A DNA stretch of 64,000 nucleotides from DASQPR01 sp963797675 (GTDB lineage Bacteria > Actinomycetota > Actinomycetes > Mycobacteriales > Micromonosporaceae), in the NCBI GenBank assembly GCA_963797675.1, contig CAWCQQ010000007.1, positions 248,001 through 312,000 on the forward strand, written 5' to 3'. How positions within the stretch are numbered: position 1 is the stretch's first letter; every line of letters begins with the position of its first letter. Positions 26,127 to 34,554 of this stretch are shown piece after piece. A program made the translations under genes and the position numbers. The notes beneath the pieces were generated by a model, which had not been told where the DNA came from, made no database searches, and saw nothing but the letters and a program-made list of their open reading frames with translations.

Positions 26127-26556
26127 CGGCACCACCGTATCTGGCTCGGTTGCGCAACCGCGCCTCAGCCGCCATCGATATCGCGCGGCGGGCCAGCGGC
26201 AGCATAGTCGGTGACGCGAACCGCTGAGCCCAGCTGCGGTAACCCTCGAGCGCCCAGAGGCAGGCCAGCCACGCGGAGTCCCCGCTGTAGACGAGGCCAC
26301 TATCGGAGATCACGGTCAGGTCCCGCAAGGTTGCGGCCGGGTCAAGCTCCGGGAAGCGCCGGCGCGCTTCGTCGGTCCCGGCCGGCACAAACTCCAGGGG
26401 TACGAGCTGCGGTCGGCTCGCCAACCACCGCTGCGCCGATCGGCAGATGCGGCAACCGGCGTCGTACAGCACGGTCAGCGTCCGGACCGGTCGCCGATCC
26501 TGGGGCCGGGCACCGCGGTCCCCGTGCATCGCGGTGCCCGGGCTCAGCTCGGTCAT
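26074..26556 (-). CDS. DCC-family (DUF393) thiol-disulfide oxidoreductase-like protein
   Basis: Protein of 160 residues of the DCC/DUF393 family, named for the Asp-x-x-Cys-x-x-Cys motif, here YDAGCRICRSAQRWL near residue 31. The pair of cysteines suggests redox activity in a thioredoxin-like fold. Its ATG overlaps the preceding stop (ATGA), so translation is coupled to the membrane protein. The C-terminal 18 residues overlap the TetR coding region. The target is unknown; the membrane neighbour may be its partner. Confidence 0.88.
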   Translation of the reverse strand: MTELSPGTAMHGDRGARPQDRRPVRTLTVLYDAGCRICRSAQRWLASRPQLVPLEFVPAGTDEARRRFPELDPAATLRDLTVISDSGLVYSGDSAWLACLWALEGYRSWAQRFASPTMLPLARRAISMAAEARLRNRARYGGADAEEDHEPSSCSADRCQ

Positions 26557-26969
26557 CCCTGTGCGTCCAGGCCATCCATCTGCCGCAGGATGGCGGTCGG
26601 CGGCAGCGGCGGGATCCCGCTGGCGGCGAGCATCCGGCTGCGACGGTAGCGCCCCAGCGCGAACAGGTTGAACAGATGGACGCCGCCGAGCACGAGCAGG
26701 ACCAGCCCGACTTTGACCGACAACTCCTCCATCACGCCGGCCGGATCGACGATCGCGTCGCGGGCCCGCATCGCCAGCGAGTCGTAGCCGAAATTGAGCA
26801 GGTAGAACCCGATGACGAGCAGCTGGTTCACCGAGTTGGCGAGGCGCTCGTCGGAGAATGCGTCCTGCAGGAAGACCTTGCCGTTGCGGGAGAGAGCCCG
26901 GCCGACCCAGATCGTGAGCGCGATGCTCAGGGCCAGGTAGACCGCGTACATAACGACCTTGTCGGTCAT
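26553..26969 (-). CDS. Small membrane protein with three helices
   Basis: Protein of 138 residues with three hydrophobic segments: VVMYAVYLALSIALTIWV, LLVIGFYLLNFGYDSLA and VGLVLLVLGGVHLFNLFALG. AAAGG shortly before the ATG at 26969 supports the start. It is the first gene of the operon with the DCC protein and TetR regulator. Function is unknown. The position suggests that TetR controls these two membrane/redox proteins and itself. Confidence 0.8.
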   Translation of the reverse strand: MTDKVVMYAVYLALSIALTIWVGRALSRNGKVFLQDAFSDERLANSVNQLLVIGFYLLNFGYDSLAMRARDAIVDPAGVMEELSVKVGLVLLVLGGVHLFNLFALGRYRRSRMLAASGIPPLPPTAILRQMDGLDAQG

Positions 26970-26981
26970 GATGAGCCTTTC

Positions 26982-26995
26982 TTGAACGTGTTCAA
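26982..26995. promoter_or_regulatory. TetR operator candidate 1
   Basis: TTGAAC-GT-GTTCAA, an inverted repeat with a 2-base centre, 12 bases upstream of the membrane protein gene start. A second copy lies 44 bases further upstream. Confidence 0.7.
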
Positions 26996-27025
26996 CTATC
27001 TGACGTGCTGACGATAGCGCACGTG

Positions 27026-27039
27026 TTGAACGTGTTCAA
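27026..27039. promoter_or_regulatory. TetR operator candidate 2
   Basis: The second TTGAAC-GT-GTTCAA, identical in all 14 bases to the first and in the same orientation. Together they flank the space where the operon promoter must lie. Confidence 0.7.
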
Positions 27040-27107
27040 GTCCGCACATCGTGATGCCGTTCACCGGCGTTGGACGGCAAGGGGTGTGCTATTCGAGCGT
27101 GGGGATT

Positions 27108-27113
27108 TATGCT
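27108..27113 (+). promoter_or_regulatory. Candidate -10 box, paralogue 1
   Basis: TATGCT, seven bases before the GTG at 27121. The same block (TATGnTCCCGGCTGTGACCG) precedes the downstream paralogue. Confidence 0.4.
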
Positions 27114-27120
27114 CCCGGCT

Positions 27121-28575
27121 GTGACCGAACCGGAGGCTTCCTCGCCTTCCCCCTCGCCATTGCCATCGCCCTCGTCGTGGGCGAGCCCGACGCCATGGAT
27201 GCCACCACCGGTCGCCGTGGTCGAGCAACTCGTGCTGAACAGCCACAACGAGCCGGTGAAGTACTACGTCTCGCCGGGCTACGTGCCGCCACCGCCGGTA
27301 CGCCGTCGACGCGGCCGCATCCTGGGTGTCTGCGCGCTGGTCCTGGTCGTCCTCGCCGGACTCGTGACAGCCGGCGTCGTCTATTCGAACAGCGCCCGGC
27401 GCGACACCGCGAAGGCCGGACCGTCACCCCAGCCGGGCTCGCCCACGCCGTCCGCGGCGCCGACGACCGCAGCACCCGATCTCACGACACTCGACGGCGT
27501 CCTGACCGAGCAGGCGGCGGCGCTGATCGGCGGCGACGAGGCCGGATGGCTGGCCGCGGTCGATCCCACGGCGACTGCGGCGACCGCCGAGTACAGCCGC
27601 ATCTTCCACAACCTCCGGGCCATGAAGGTCGCATCCTGGCGGCAGAGCAGCCCGTCGGGCCGGCCGCCCGGCTCGTCCCCGCAGCCGTACGCGATCGACG
27701 TCAGCTACTGCCTCGTCCAGACCCCGTGCAACGATTTGCAGGCGACGTTGACCGTGAGTGCTGAGCTGAAGGGCGATCGTGTTCTCCTGGAGTCGATCAC
27801 GACTCCGAAGCCGGACGAGAACGCTGAGCAGCCGCTGCCATGGATGGCGAGCAACCTGTCGGCCGTGGTCGGCAAACGGGTCGTCGTCGCCGCGTCAACC
27901 GACGAGCAAGGCCGGTTGTCCTCGGCGCTGCGCAGCGCCGAGCAGGCGGCCGAGATTGCGGATCAATACGCGCACTGGACGAAGCCGGATATCTACGTGG
28001 TCTATCTGGCCGGCGCCGGCGAGGCCAAGACGTGGTTCGGTGGCGAGCACGACCCGGACATCATCGTCTCGACTTGGCCGGTCGGCGATTATGACATCGA
28101 GATGGTCATGCATATGCCGGGTGCCGCGAACGACGCCGGTCCGGGTGGACTGACCGAGACCATGCGATGGGCGATGGGTGAGGTCGCCGTGGAGTACGGT
28201 GCCGGCGGCGACGGCAACAACTCGCTCGTGAACGGGATGGCCGTCTACGTTGCGACCGTCGGGCATGCGAGCTGGATGAACGGGTACGTCCAGGACGTGC
28301 GTACCTATCTCCGATCCGGCAAGTGGAGCAAGAACATCTATCTGTTGGCCGAGTTCAGCAGCACGAACAGCCGGACCCGCTCAGCGGCTGAAGGTATCGG
28401 TGCGCTCGCGATCCGCCACCTGGTACAGCGATTCGGGTTGACGAAGACGCTCGAATTCTGGGGTGACGTCGAACGCGGCGGGTACACCCTCGACGACGCC
28501 AGCAGCCTCGCCTTCGGTCTGCCGTGGAAGTCGATCAACACGGACTGCGTGAACTACATCGAGCACACGGTCTAG
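27121..28575 (+). CDS. Membrane-anchored protein resembling an inactive gluzincin peptidase (paralogue 1)
   Basis: Protein of about 484 residues: a Pro/Ser-rich cytoplasmic tail, one transmembrane helix (ILGVCALVLVVLAGLVTAGVV, after an RRRR stop) and an extracytoplasmic domain. The far C-terminus resembles the end of MA-clan metallopeptidases: ETMRWAMGEVAVEYGAG, where HExxH would sit; LVNGMAVYVA, like the usual EG-x-AxY; and a final LVQRFGLTKTLEFW. No HExxH is present, so I expect a binding domain or a pseudo-enzyme. The start is the GTG that follows TATGCT; an ATG at 27109 is the alternative. The next gene is a close tandem copy. Confidence 0.8.
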   Translation: MTEPEASSPSPSPLPSPSSWASPTPWMPPPVAVVEQLVLNSHNEPVKYYVSPGYVPPPPVRRRRGRILGVCALVLVVLAGLVTAGVVYSNSARRDTAKAGPSPQPGSPTPSAAPTTAAPDLTTLDGVLTEQAAALIGGDEAGWLAAVDPTATAATAEYSRIFHNLRAMKVASWRQSSPSGRPPGSSPQPYAIDVSYCLVQTPCNDLQATLTVSAELKGDRVLLESITTPKPDENAEQPLPWMASNLSAVVGKRVVVAASTDEQGRLSSALRSAEQAAEIADQYAHWTKPDIYVVYLAGAGEAKTWFGGEHDPDIIVSTWPVGDYDIEMVMHMPGAANDAGPGGLTETMRWAMGEVAVEYGAGGDGNNSLVNGMAVYVATVGHASWMNGYVQDVRTYLRSGKWSKNIYLLAEFSSTNSRTRSAAEGIGALAIRHLVQRFGLTKTLEFWGDVERGGYTLDDASSLAFGLPWKSINTDCVNYIEHTV

Positions 28576-28636
28576 AAACGTCGGTCGCGGAGCCTTTGTT
28601 GCAAGACAGGGGCAGCGCCGCGACGCACGCCACCTC

Positions 28637-28642
28637 TATGAT
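28637..28642 (+). promoter_or_regulatory. Candidate -10 box, paralogue 2
   Basis: TATGAT, a consensus -10 box, seven bases before GTG at 28650, in a sequence block shared with paralogue 1. Confidence 0.45.
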
Positions 28643-28649
28643 CCCGGCT

Positions 28650-30339
28650 GTGACCGAACCGGAGCCGTATTCGCTTTACTCGCCGCCTACTGAGGGTGAC
28701 TCGTGGACACCGCCGAGCGCCGACAGCTCGATGCCGGCGCCGTATGCGCCTGCGCCGTATGTGCCTGCACCGCAGGCGTCTGCGCCGCCGATGTCCGGGC
28801 CGCCGATGTCCGGCACCGCCGTTCGCGGGCCAGCCTTATGCCGGGCAGCCCATGCCGGGCCAACCGTTTCCAGAGCAGCCGTATGCCGGGCAACCGTATG
28901 CAGGCCAGCCGGAGTCAGGCCAACCGTTTGCGGGCCAGCCGTATGCCGGGCAGCCGATGCCGGGCCAACCGTTCCCGGGGCAGCCGGTAGCCGGCCAGCC
29001 TTATGCCGGCCAGCCGGTCCCGGGCCAGCCGTACGCCTACTACCCGCCGTACGGCATGCCGCCGCCCCCGCCTCGCCGCCGGCGCAAGCTGCTCGTGGGC
29101 ATCATTTCCGCCGTGGTTCTCGTGCTGGCGCTCATCACGACGGTCGGCATCCTGGCGACCCGGTCAAACAACGGGCACGCCACCGCCGGGTCGAAACCGT
29201 CGACTGCAGCGTCGTCAACCGCCGCGCCCGCCGCCAAGGTCACCAACCTCGACATCGCGCTGACCGCGCAGTCGAAGGCGCTGCTCGCCGGCGACGAGCC
29301 CGGATGGATGGCGACGGTCGATCCGTCGGCGACCGCCGCATTCACCGAGTACCAGCGGATCTTCCACAATCTCCAGCACATGAAGATCGCGTCGTGGACG
29401 CAGGCGGCGACGAACAACGACGTGCCGGTCACCGATACGGCTTCCACGTATTCGCTTCAGGTGGACTACTGCCTGCTCACGATCGACTGCGCACCCATGC
29501 ACGCCACCCTGACCATCACCGCTGCACTGGTGGCCGGTCAGGTACGCATCGAGACGTTCACCGTGCCCACGCGCGACATAGAGCACGCGTCCCCGCTGCC
29601 GTGGCTGGTCAGCAACCTGTCCACGGCGGTCGGCCCGCGAGTGATCGTCGCCGGGTCGAGCGCGGAGCAGGGTCGCCTGGCTTCCGCGCTGAAGAGCGCC
29701 GAGCAGGCCGCCGCGGTCGCGGATAAATTCGCGCACTGGGGCAAGCCGCAGGTGTACCTCGTCTATCTCGCGGATGCAGCCGAGGCCAAGTTGTGGTTGG
29801 GCTCGGTTGATCATCCCAACCTGTACACCGGCTTCACGGCCACGCTGTCCGACACCGACATGGAGGGCGTGCTGTTCATGCCGGGCGCTGCGGACGACGC
29901 CGGTCCGGGTGGACTCACCGAGACCACGCAGTGGCTGTTCGGCAACATGGCCTTGTCGTACGGCGCCGGTGGCACCGGGAACGACACCCTCTCGGCCGGC
30001 CTGTCCGACTACGTCTCGACGTATGGCCACGCGAGCTGGGCCGCCAATACCGTCTCCGGGGGGCGCGCGTACGTCCGATCCGGAAAATGGAACAAGAACG
30101 TCTACCTGACGACCGAACTCAGCAGCAGCAACGACACCACGCGCTGGGGTGCGGACGCGATCGGCTTCCTGACCATCCGCCATCTCATCTCGCGGTTCGG
30201 GCTGTCCAAGACGCTCGACTTCTGGGGCGACCTCGAGCGCGAAGGCTACACGCTGGAGAACGCGAGCAGCCTGGCGTTCAATGTGGCGTGGGCGTCGGTC
30301 AACAAGGACTGCGTGAACTACGTCGAGCACTCGGTGTAG
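28650..30339 (+). CDS. Membrane-anchored pseudo-peptidase-like protein (paralogue 2, frameshifted N-terminus)
   Basis: A tandem copy of the preceding gene. Its domain order is a proline-rich cytoplasmic tail with GQPxx repeats, one transmembrane helix (LLVGIISAVVLVLALITTVG) and the same extracytoplasmic domain without HExxH (ETTQWLFGNMALSYGAG, TLSAGLSDYVS). The N-terminal 55 residues, conserved with paralogue 1, lie in one frame (28650 to about 28814) and the rest in another. Removing one base at 28815 restores PPMSGPPFAGQP. The break may be a sequence error or a real mutation in a repetitive tail. If real, initiation downstream (for example ATG at 28852) would still give the anchored domain. 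Confidence 0.75.
28822..29037 (+). repeat. Tandem 15-base repeats encoding GQPxx
   Basis: About fourteen near-copies of GGCCAGCCnTATGCC-type units, encoding GQPYA, GQPMP, GQPFP, GQPVA and similar. They form the cytoplasmic tail of paralogue 2. Such repeats expand and contract easily and are a likely place for indels. Confidence 0.85.
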
Positions 30340-31326
30340 TCAGAACGCAGCCACAGATCCTCGACCGGTCGCTCTGGCCGTCGCGTAGACATACTGCGCG
30401 GCGGCCAGGTCCTCGACCGCGAGCCCCAGCGACTCGAAGACCGTGAGCTGCTCCGGCGACTCGCGCCCGGGTGCCGTCCCGGCGAGCACGTCGCCCAACT
30501 CGGCCGCGATGTGATCCGGGCCGATGCCGGTCTCGGCCGCCGCGAGCAGGAAGTCCCCGGCCTCGGCCAGCGCCGATTCGCGCCGGTCGACGACGAAGCG
30601 CGAGCGCGTGACGGTCGCCGCATCCAGTTCGCGGGCCGACCGGACGCAGGCGCCGACCGCGTTGATGTGCGTGCCGGGGGCAAGCCACCCGTCCGCGATC
30701 ACCGGCGTCGGTGACGTCGTCGCGGTGACGATGATGTCCGCGCCGGCGACCGCCGCCGACGGATCACCGACAAACTCCACCGGTACGCCGACCTCGTCCG
30801 CCAGCGCCGATGCCACGGCATGGCCACGGGCGGCGTCGCGACCCGTCAGCCGTACCGCGGAGAGCGTTCGGACCAGGGCCAGCGCCCGTACGTGCCACTG
30901 TGCCTGGAAGCCCGTACCGACGATGGCGAGCACCGAGGCGTCCGGCCGGGCGAGGGCATCCGTGGCAACGGCCGACACCGCCGCCGTACGGATCGACGTG
31001 ATCGCGGTCGCGTTCACGATCGCGAGCGGCGTGCCGGTCGCCGGATCGAGCAGCATCACGACGCCCTGATGCGAGTCCAGCGCGATGGCCGGATTACCCG
31101 GGTAGATGCCGAGCAGCTTGATGCCCAGTGTCGGAGTGCCGCCGCCGACGTAGCCGGGCATGATCCCGAGGAAGCCGGCGAGCCCGGGCGGCGCGGCGAT
31201 CGTACGCAGGGGCTGGTGCCCGTCGCCCCCGCTGAGCGCGATCAGCGTGTCCCGCATGATCGGTAGGCAGACGGGCAGCGTGAGCAGTTCGGTCACGGTG
31301 TCGTGGTCGACGACGAGAATCTCCAT
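30340..31326 (-). CDS. Ornithine cyclodeaminase / mu-crystallin family protein
   Basis: NAD(P)-dependent enzyme of 328 residues. The nucleotide-binding Rossmann motif is VGTGFQAQWHVRAL near residue 125. The segment TAITSIRTAAVSAVAT just before it is the family hallmark. Members include ornithine and alanine dehydrogenases, ketimine reductases and imine-forming enzymes in siderophore and antibiotic pathways, so the substrate remains open. The ATG at 31326 is preferred over 31335 because AAGGA lies eight bases before it. It lies about 31 bases downstream of the CDP-alcohol transferase gene on the same strand, but has no clear functional link. Confidence 0.88.
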   Translation of the reverse strand: MEILVVDHDTVTELLTLPVCLPIMRDTLIALSGGDGHQPLRTIAAPPGLAGFLGIMPGYVGGGTPTLGIKLLGIYPGNPAIALDSHQGVVMLLDPATGTPLAIVNATAITSIRTAAVSAVATDALARPDASVLAIVGTGFQAQWHVRALALVRTLSAVRLTGRDAARGHAVASALADEVGVPVEFVGDPSAAVAGADIIVTATTSPTPVIADGWLAPGTHINAVGACVRSARELDAATVTRSRFVVDRRESALAEAGDFLLAAAETGIGPDHIAAELGDVLAGTAPGRESPEQLTVFESLGLAVEDLAAAQYVYATARATGRGSVAAF

Positions 31327-31357
31327 GACCCCCATCCTTCAGCACGCCTCCGAGCCG

Positions 31358-33493
31358 CTACTCCGGCAACCCGGCGGCGCCGGCGATGGTGCGCTGGTCA
31401 TGGGTGGCCGTCGGGTACGCCGGATCGCCGGTCGGCCGGGCCAGGCCGATCACACACCGAATTACCAGTACGGCGGCGACCAGGGCGGTCAGGATCGCGA
31501 AGCCCGCCGTGGCCACGCCGCAAGCGGTCAGCGCCGCGATCGTCACGACCCGGCCGTCCCATCCGAGCGCGGCCCGCAGCGAGCCCATCGGCGTCGCAGG
31601 CTTCTCGGTCCGGCTGGACGTTTCGTAGTGCACCAGCACGACGACCGCGATCAACGCATAGACCAGCGGCAGCGGTACGCCAGCGTAAACGCCCGCGGCC
31701 AGGTAGAACGTGATCTCGACGGCTCGCAGCGCAGCCGGTACGAGCCAGTCCAGCGGACCGTCGTGCGGCGCGTTGCCGCCCAGCGCCGCGATCAGCGCCA
31801 GCAGCCCGAGCACCGGGGCCGGCCAGATCGGGTCACCGGCGGTGTGGATGACGAGCAACAACAGCGCGACCGTGATGGCCGGGAGCGTGACCGGCAGCGG
31901 CGGCAGCCGTCCGGCGATCACCCGCGCGATCGGGCCGTCGTCACGCATCTGGCGGATGCCGAACTGCGGCAGCACGGAGATCCGCATCGCGAACGTACGC
32001 AGCGTGCGGCCGGCGAACACGTACGCCAGGGCCAGGCCCATGCACCCGAGCAGCACGATGAATGCGACCTTCGGTCCCCAGATCGCTGCCGCGACGGCGA
32101 TGACGAGCCAGCGGTCGCCGATCGGCATGACGACCGAGCGCTTCAGCCAGTAGGCGGCCGATCGGTAGTGCCCGTGCGCATCGGCGGAGAGCCGTCCGAG
32201 CTTCAGCCCGACCTTGACGGCCGTGCCGGATCCCGACGAGGACGCCGCCGACGCGGCTCGCAGTGCGAGCCGATCCATCCGAGACGCCAGCGGCACCGCC
32301 GGTAGCGCGCGGGTGGCGGTCTCCTGCAGCGCACCGTAGAACGTATCGATCATGTGCCGGACCGTCATCACCGTGATCGCAGCGAGCGCGAGCGGCCAGA
32401 CGCCGGTCTCGCCCGCGCGTGCCCCGCCGATCGCCAGACCGGCGTAGACGCCGTACTCCTTGATCCGATCCGAGATCATGTCGAACCAGCTGCCGTAGCG
32501 GGTCGATCCGCCGACGAATCGTGCGACGCCGCCGTCGCAGCAGTCGAAGATGAAGCTCGTGTAGAGCAGGACTGCGCCGAGCACCCAGAGCCCGTGCCGG
32601 CCGCTCGCGAAGGCGGCGGTCGCACCGGCCGCGATCGCCATCGAGACCCAGGTGATCGCGTTCGGTGTGACGCGGTGGCGGGCGAAGAATCGGACCAGGT
32701 AGATCGAGTAGGACTGCACCAGGTAGGTGGCGAGGAACTCCTCGTCCTCCTTGCGCGACGCGAGCAGCGCGGCGTGGTCCTCGTCGATGCCGGCCACCGC
32801 GTCCCGCGCGGTGATCACCTCACTCGCGCTGCCGACCCTTCTGACCTGCAGAAACCGCACATGGTACGCGGAGACGGGTACGCCGGCTCGGACGAGTGCG
32901 AGCAGTATCAGCCCGATCGCGTCGAAGTCGCCCGCGGCGTCGTCCAGCGACGTGGCCTGCCCGTACTCGTCGAGTGTCGCTGCGGCATCGAGCAGGTGCT
33001 GGCGATCGTCGGATGCGATCGCCATCAGGCCGCGCGCGTACATGTTGGCGCCGGTTACGTCGTGTGCCCCGGTGGCGACCGAGATGACCTGGTCACGTTG
33101 CCGGAGCACCGGCTGCCCGGTGAGGTCGTCGCCGATCGTGGCGGTAACGGCGGCGACGGTCCTGGTTGCGCGTACCCCCGCGATTTTGGCCAGCGCTCGG
33201 CGGTGCGCGACGATGTCCGCGGCGGCGAGCACGACGGCGCCTTCGGTGTCCTGCGCGAGTTTCGCGACCACCGCAACATCGCCGGCGGTGTCGGCACTCT
33301 CGATCACGATGAGCCCTCGCTCGCGGAGCGCATCGGCCCAGGCCGGCCGGGAGATCACGGTCACGGCGTCGATCGGCAGGGTCTGCAGCGTCGCGACCAG
33401 CGTCTCGACCACGGTCGAGGCGCCGAGCGGCAGCAGCGCGGTCGCGTCTCCGGCGGAGGTCGCTCGGGTGGCGAATGCGATTACGTGGGTCAT
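31358..33493 (-). CDS. Nucleotidyltransferase-like and CDP-alcohol phosphatidyltransferase fusion
   Basis: Protein of 711 residues. The N-terminal part (about 1-200) resembles a MobA/GlmU-type nucleotidyltransferase but lacks the usual glycine-rich loop. The middle part is a CDP-alcohol phosphotransferase with the complete signature DCCDGGVAR, eight residues, GSWFDMISD, and several membrane helices. A further membrane region (DUF5941-like) follows. Bifunctional inositol-1-phosphate cytidylyltransferase/DIPP synthases have a comparable architecture. The ATG at 33493 overlaps the previous stop (ATGA); the long frame upstream is antisense or out-of-frame sequence. It should place a polar head group on a lipid or on a second phospho-alcohol. 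Confidence 0.88.
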   Translation of the reverse strand: MTHVIAFATRATSAGDATALLPLGASTVVETLVATLQTLPIDAVTVISRPAWADALRERGLIVIESADTAGDVAVVAKLAQDTEGAVVLAAADIVAHRRALAKIAGVRATRTVAAVTATIGDDLTGQPVLRQRDQVISVATGAHDVTGANMYARGLMAIASDDRQHLLDAAATLDEYGQATSLDDAAGDFDAIGLILLALVRAGVPVSAYHVRFLQVRRVGSASEVITARDAVAGIDEDHAALLASRKEDEEFLATYLVQSYSIYLVRFFARHRVTPNAITWVSMAIAAGATAAFASGRHGLWVLGAVLLYTSFIFDCCDGGVARFVGGSTRYGSWFDMISDRIKEYGVYAGLAIGGARAGETGVWPLALAAITVMTVRHMIDTFYGALQETATRALPAVPLASRMDRLALRAASAASSSGSGTAVKVGLKLGRLSADAHGHYRSAAYWLKRSVVMPIGDRWLVIAVAAAIWGPKVAFIVLLGCMGLALAYVFAGRTLRTFAMRISVLPQFGIRQMRDDGPIARVIAGRLPPLPVTLPAITVALLLLVIHTAGDPIWPAPVLGLLALIAALGGNAPHDGPLDWLVPAALRAVEITFYLAAGVYAGVPLPLVYALIAVVVLVHYETSSRTEKPATPMGSLRAALGWDGRVVTIAALTACGVATAGFAILTALVAAVLVIRCVIGLARPTGDPAYPTATHDQRTIAGAAGLPE

Positions 33494-34554
33494 CGGCCGA
33501 CCGCCTCGACGTATTCCTTGACCGCAACCGAGATCGCGTGCGGTTCTAGCGCGAGGTGCTCGAGGATCGTGAAGCGGCCGGGTCGGGTGGACGGCGCGAA
33601 TTCGACCGCCGCGATGAACTGTTCGTCGGTCAGCCCGACCTCGGCCGGAGTACGCGGCAGGCGATGCCGGACGAGTGCATCGTTGAGCAGCCGGAAACTC
33701 GTTTCGTCCGAGTCCCGGGTGCGCAGGAACGTCGCGAACAGCGCACCGATGCCGGCCCCGAAACCGTGGCTCACCATGTGCGGGAACAGCGCGTTCGTGG
33801 CGTGCCAGATCTCGTGGCAGGCGCCGCTCGCAGGCCGGCTCGATCCGGCCACCGCGATCGCCAGCCCGCTCATGATCAGTGAGTTCGCGAGTGTGGCGAC
33901 GAAGTCCTCGTCGGCGATGTCGCCGGGGTGATTGAGCACGGCGGTCGCACCGGTACGCGCGAGTGCCAGTGCCAGCCCGTCGATCGGTTCGCCGGTCAGC
34001 TCGTGACTCAGTTCCCAGTCGGCACATGCGGACAGGTCGCTGAGCGCGTCACCGATGCCGCCGCGCGTCTGCTCGGCCGGGGCCTGCAGCGCGAGCCCGA
34101 GATCGACGATCACCGCGATCGGCGTGTGCACCCCGTACGACGTCGAGATGCCTCCCCTGGTCAGCGTACTGATGGGGGAGGCGAGTCCGTCGTGCGCGAG
34201 ACTGGTCGCGACCGCGACCATCGGCATGCCCTTCATCGTGGCCGCGTACTTCACGGTGTCGAGCACGCGCCCGCCGCCGATGCCGACCACCGAGTCGTAC
34301 GAGCGCGTGCCGAGCCGATCGGCCAGGATGTTTGCGGCCTCGAACGTGCCCGCCTCGATCGGCAGGATCCCGGCGGTCGGTAGCGCCGCCCGGATGCGCT
34401 CGGTGAGCTTCGGCCCGATGCCGGGACCGACCGCGACGGCAACGTGGCCGCCGGAGATCCGTGAGTCCATCACGATCTCGTTCAGCCGGTCGATCGCGCC
34501 GTTGCCGACCTCGATCGTGAGCGGCGACAGAATCGTGCGGGCTAGCAGCGGCAT
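33490..34554 (-). CDS. Iron-containing alcohol dehydrogenase family, G1P-dehydrogenase-like
   Basis: Protein of 354 residues of the glycerol-dehydrogenase superfamily. NAD(P) binding is suggested by GIGGGRVLDTVKYAA near residue 92, and metal ligands by GDALSDLSACADW, HEIWHATNALFPH and SHGFGAG. These resemble sn-glycerol-1-phosphate dehydrogenase (AraM/EgsA type) rather than long-chain alcohol dehydrogenases. Its place between two nucleotidyltransferase genes suggests that it supplies a phospho-alcohol for a CDP-activated head group. The start at 34554 overlaps the previous gene by 13 bases. Confidence 0.85.
   Translation of the reverse strand: MPLLARTILSPLTIEVGNGAIDRLNEIVMDSRISGGHVAVAVGPGIGPKLTERIRAALPTAGILPIEAGTFEAANILADRLGTRSYDSVVGIGGGRVLDTVKYAATMKGMPMVAVATSLAHDGLASPISTLTRGGISTSYGVHTPIAVIVDLGLALQAPAEQTRGGIGDALSDLSACADWELSHELTGEPIDGLALALARTGATAVLNHPGDIADEDFVATLANSLIMSGLAIAVAGSSRPASGACHEIWHATNALFPHMVSHGFGAGIGALFATFLRTRDSDETSFRLLNDALVRHRLPRTPAEVGLTDEQFIAAVEFAPSTRPGRFTILEHLALEPHAISVAVKEYVEAVGR

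Noticed and set aside
28696..28815. Arg-rich N-terminus in the same frame as the GQPxx repeats
   Set aside because: It is the wrong-frame reading of the conserved Pro/Ser-rich tail before the one-base shift.
33494..34027. N-terminal extension of the CDP-alcohol transferase
   Set aside because: It overlaps the dehydrogenase gene out of frame and is Arg-rich; the coupled ATG at 33493 is better.
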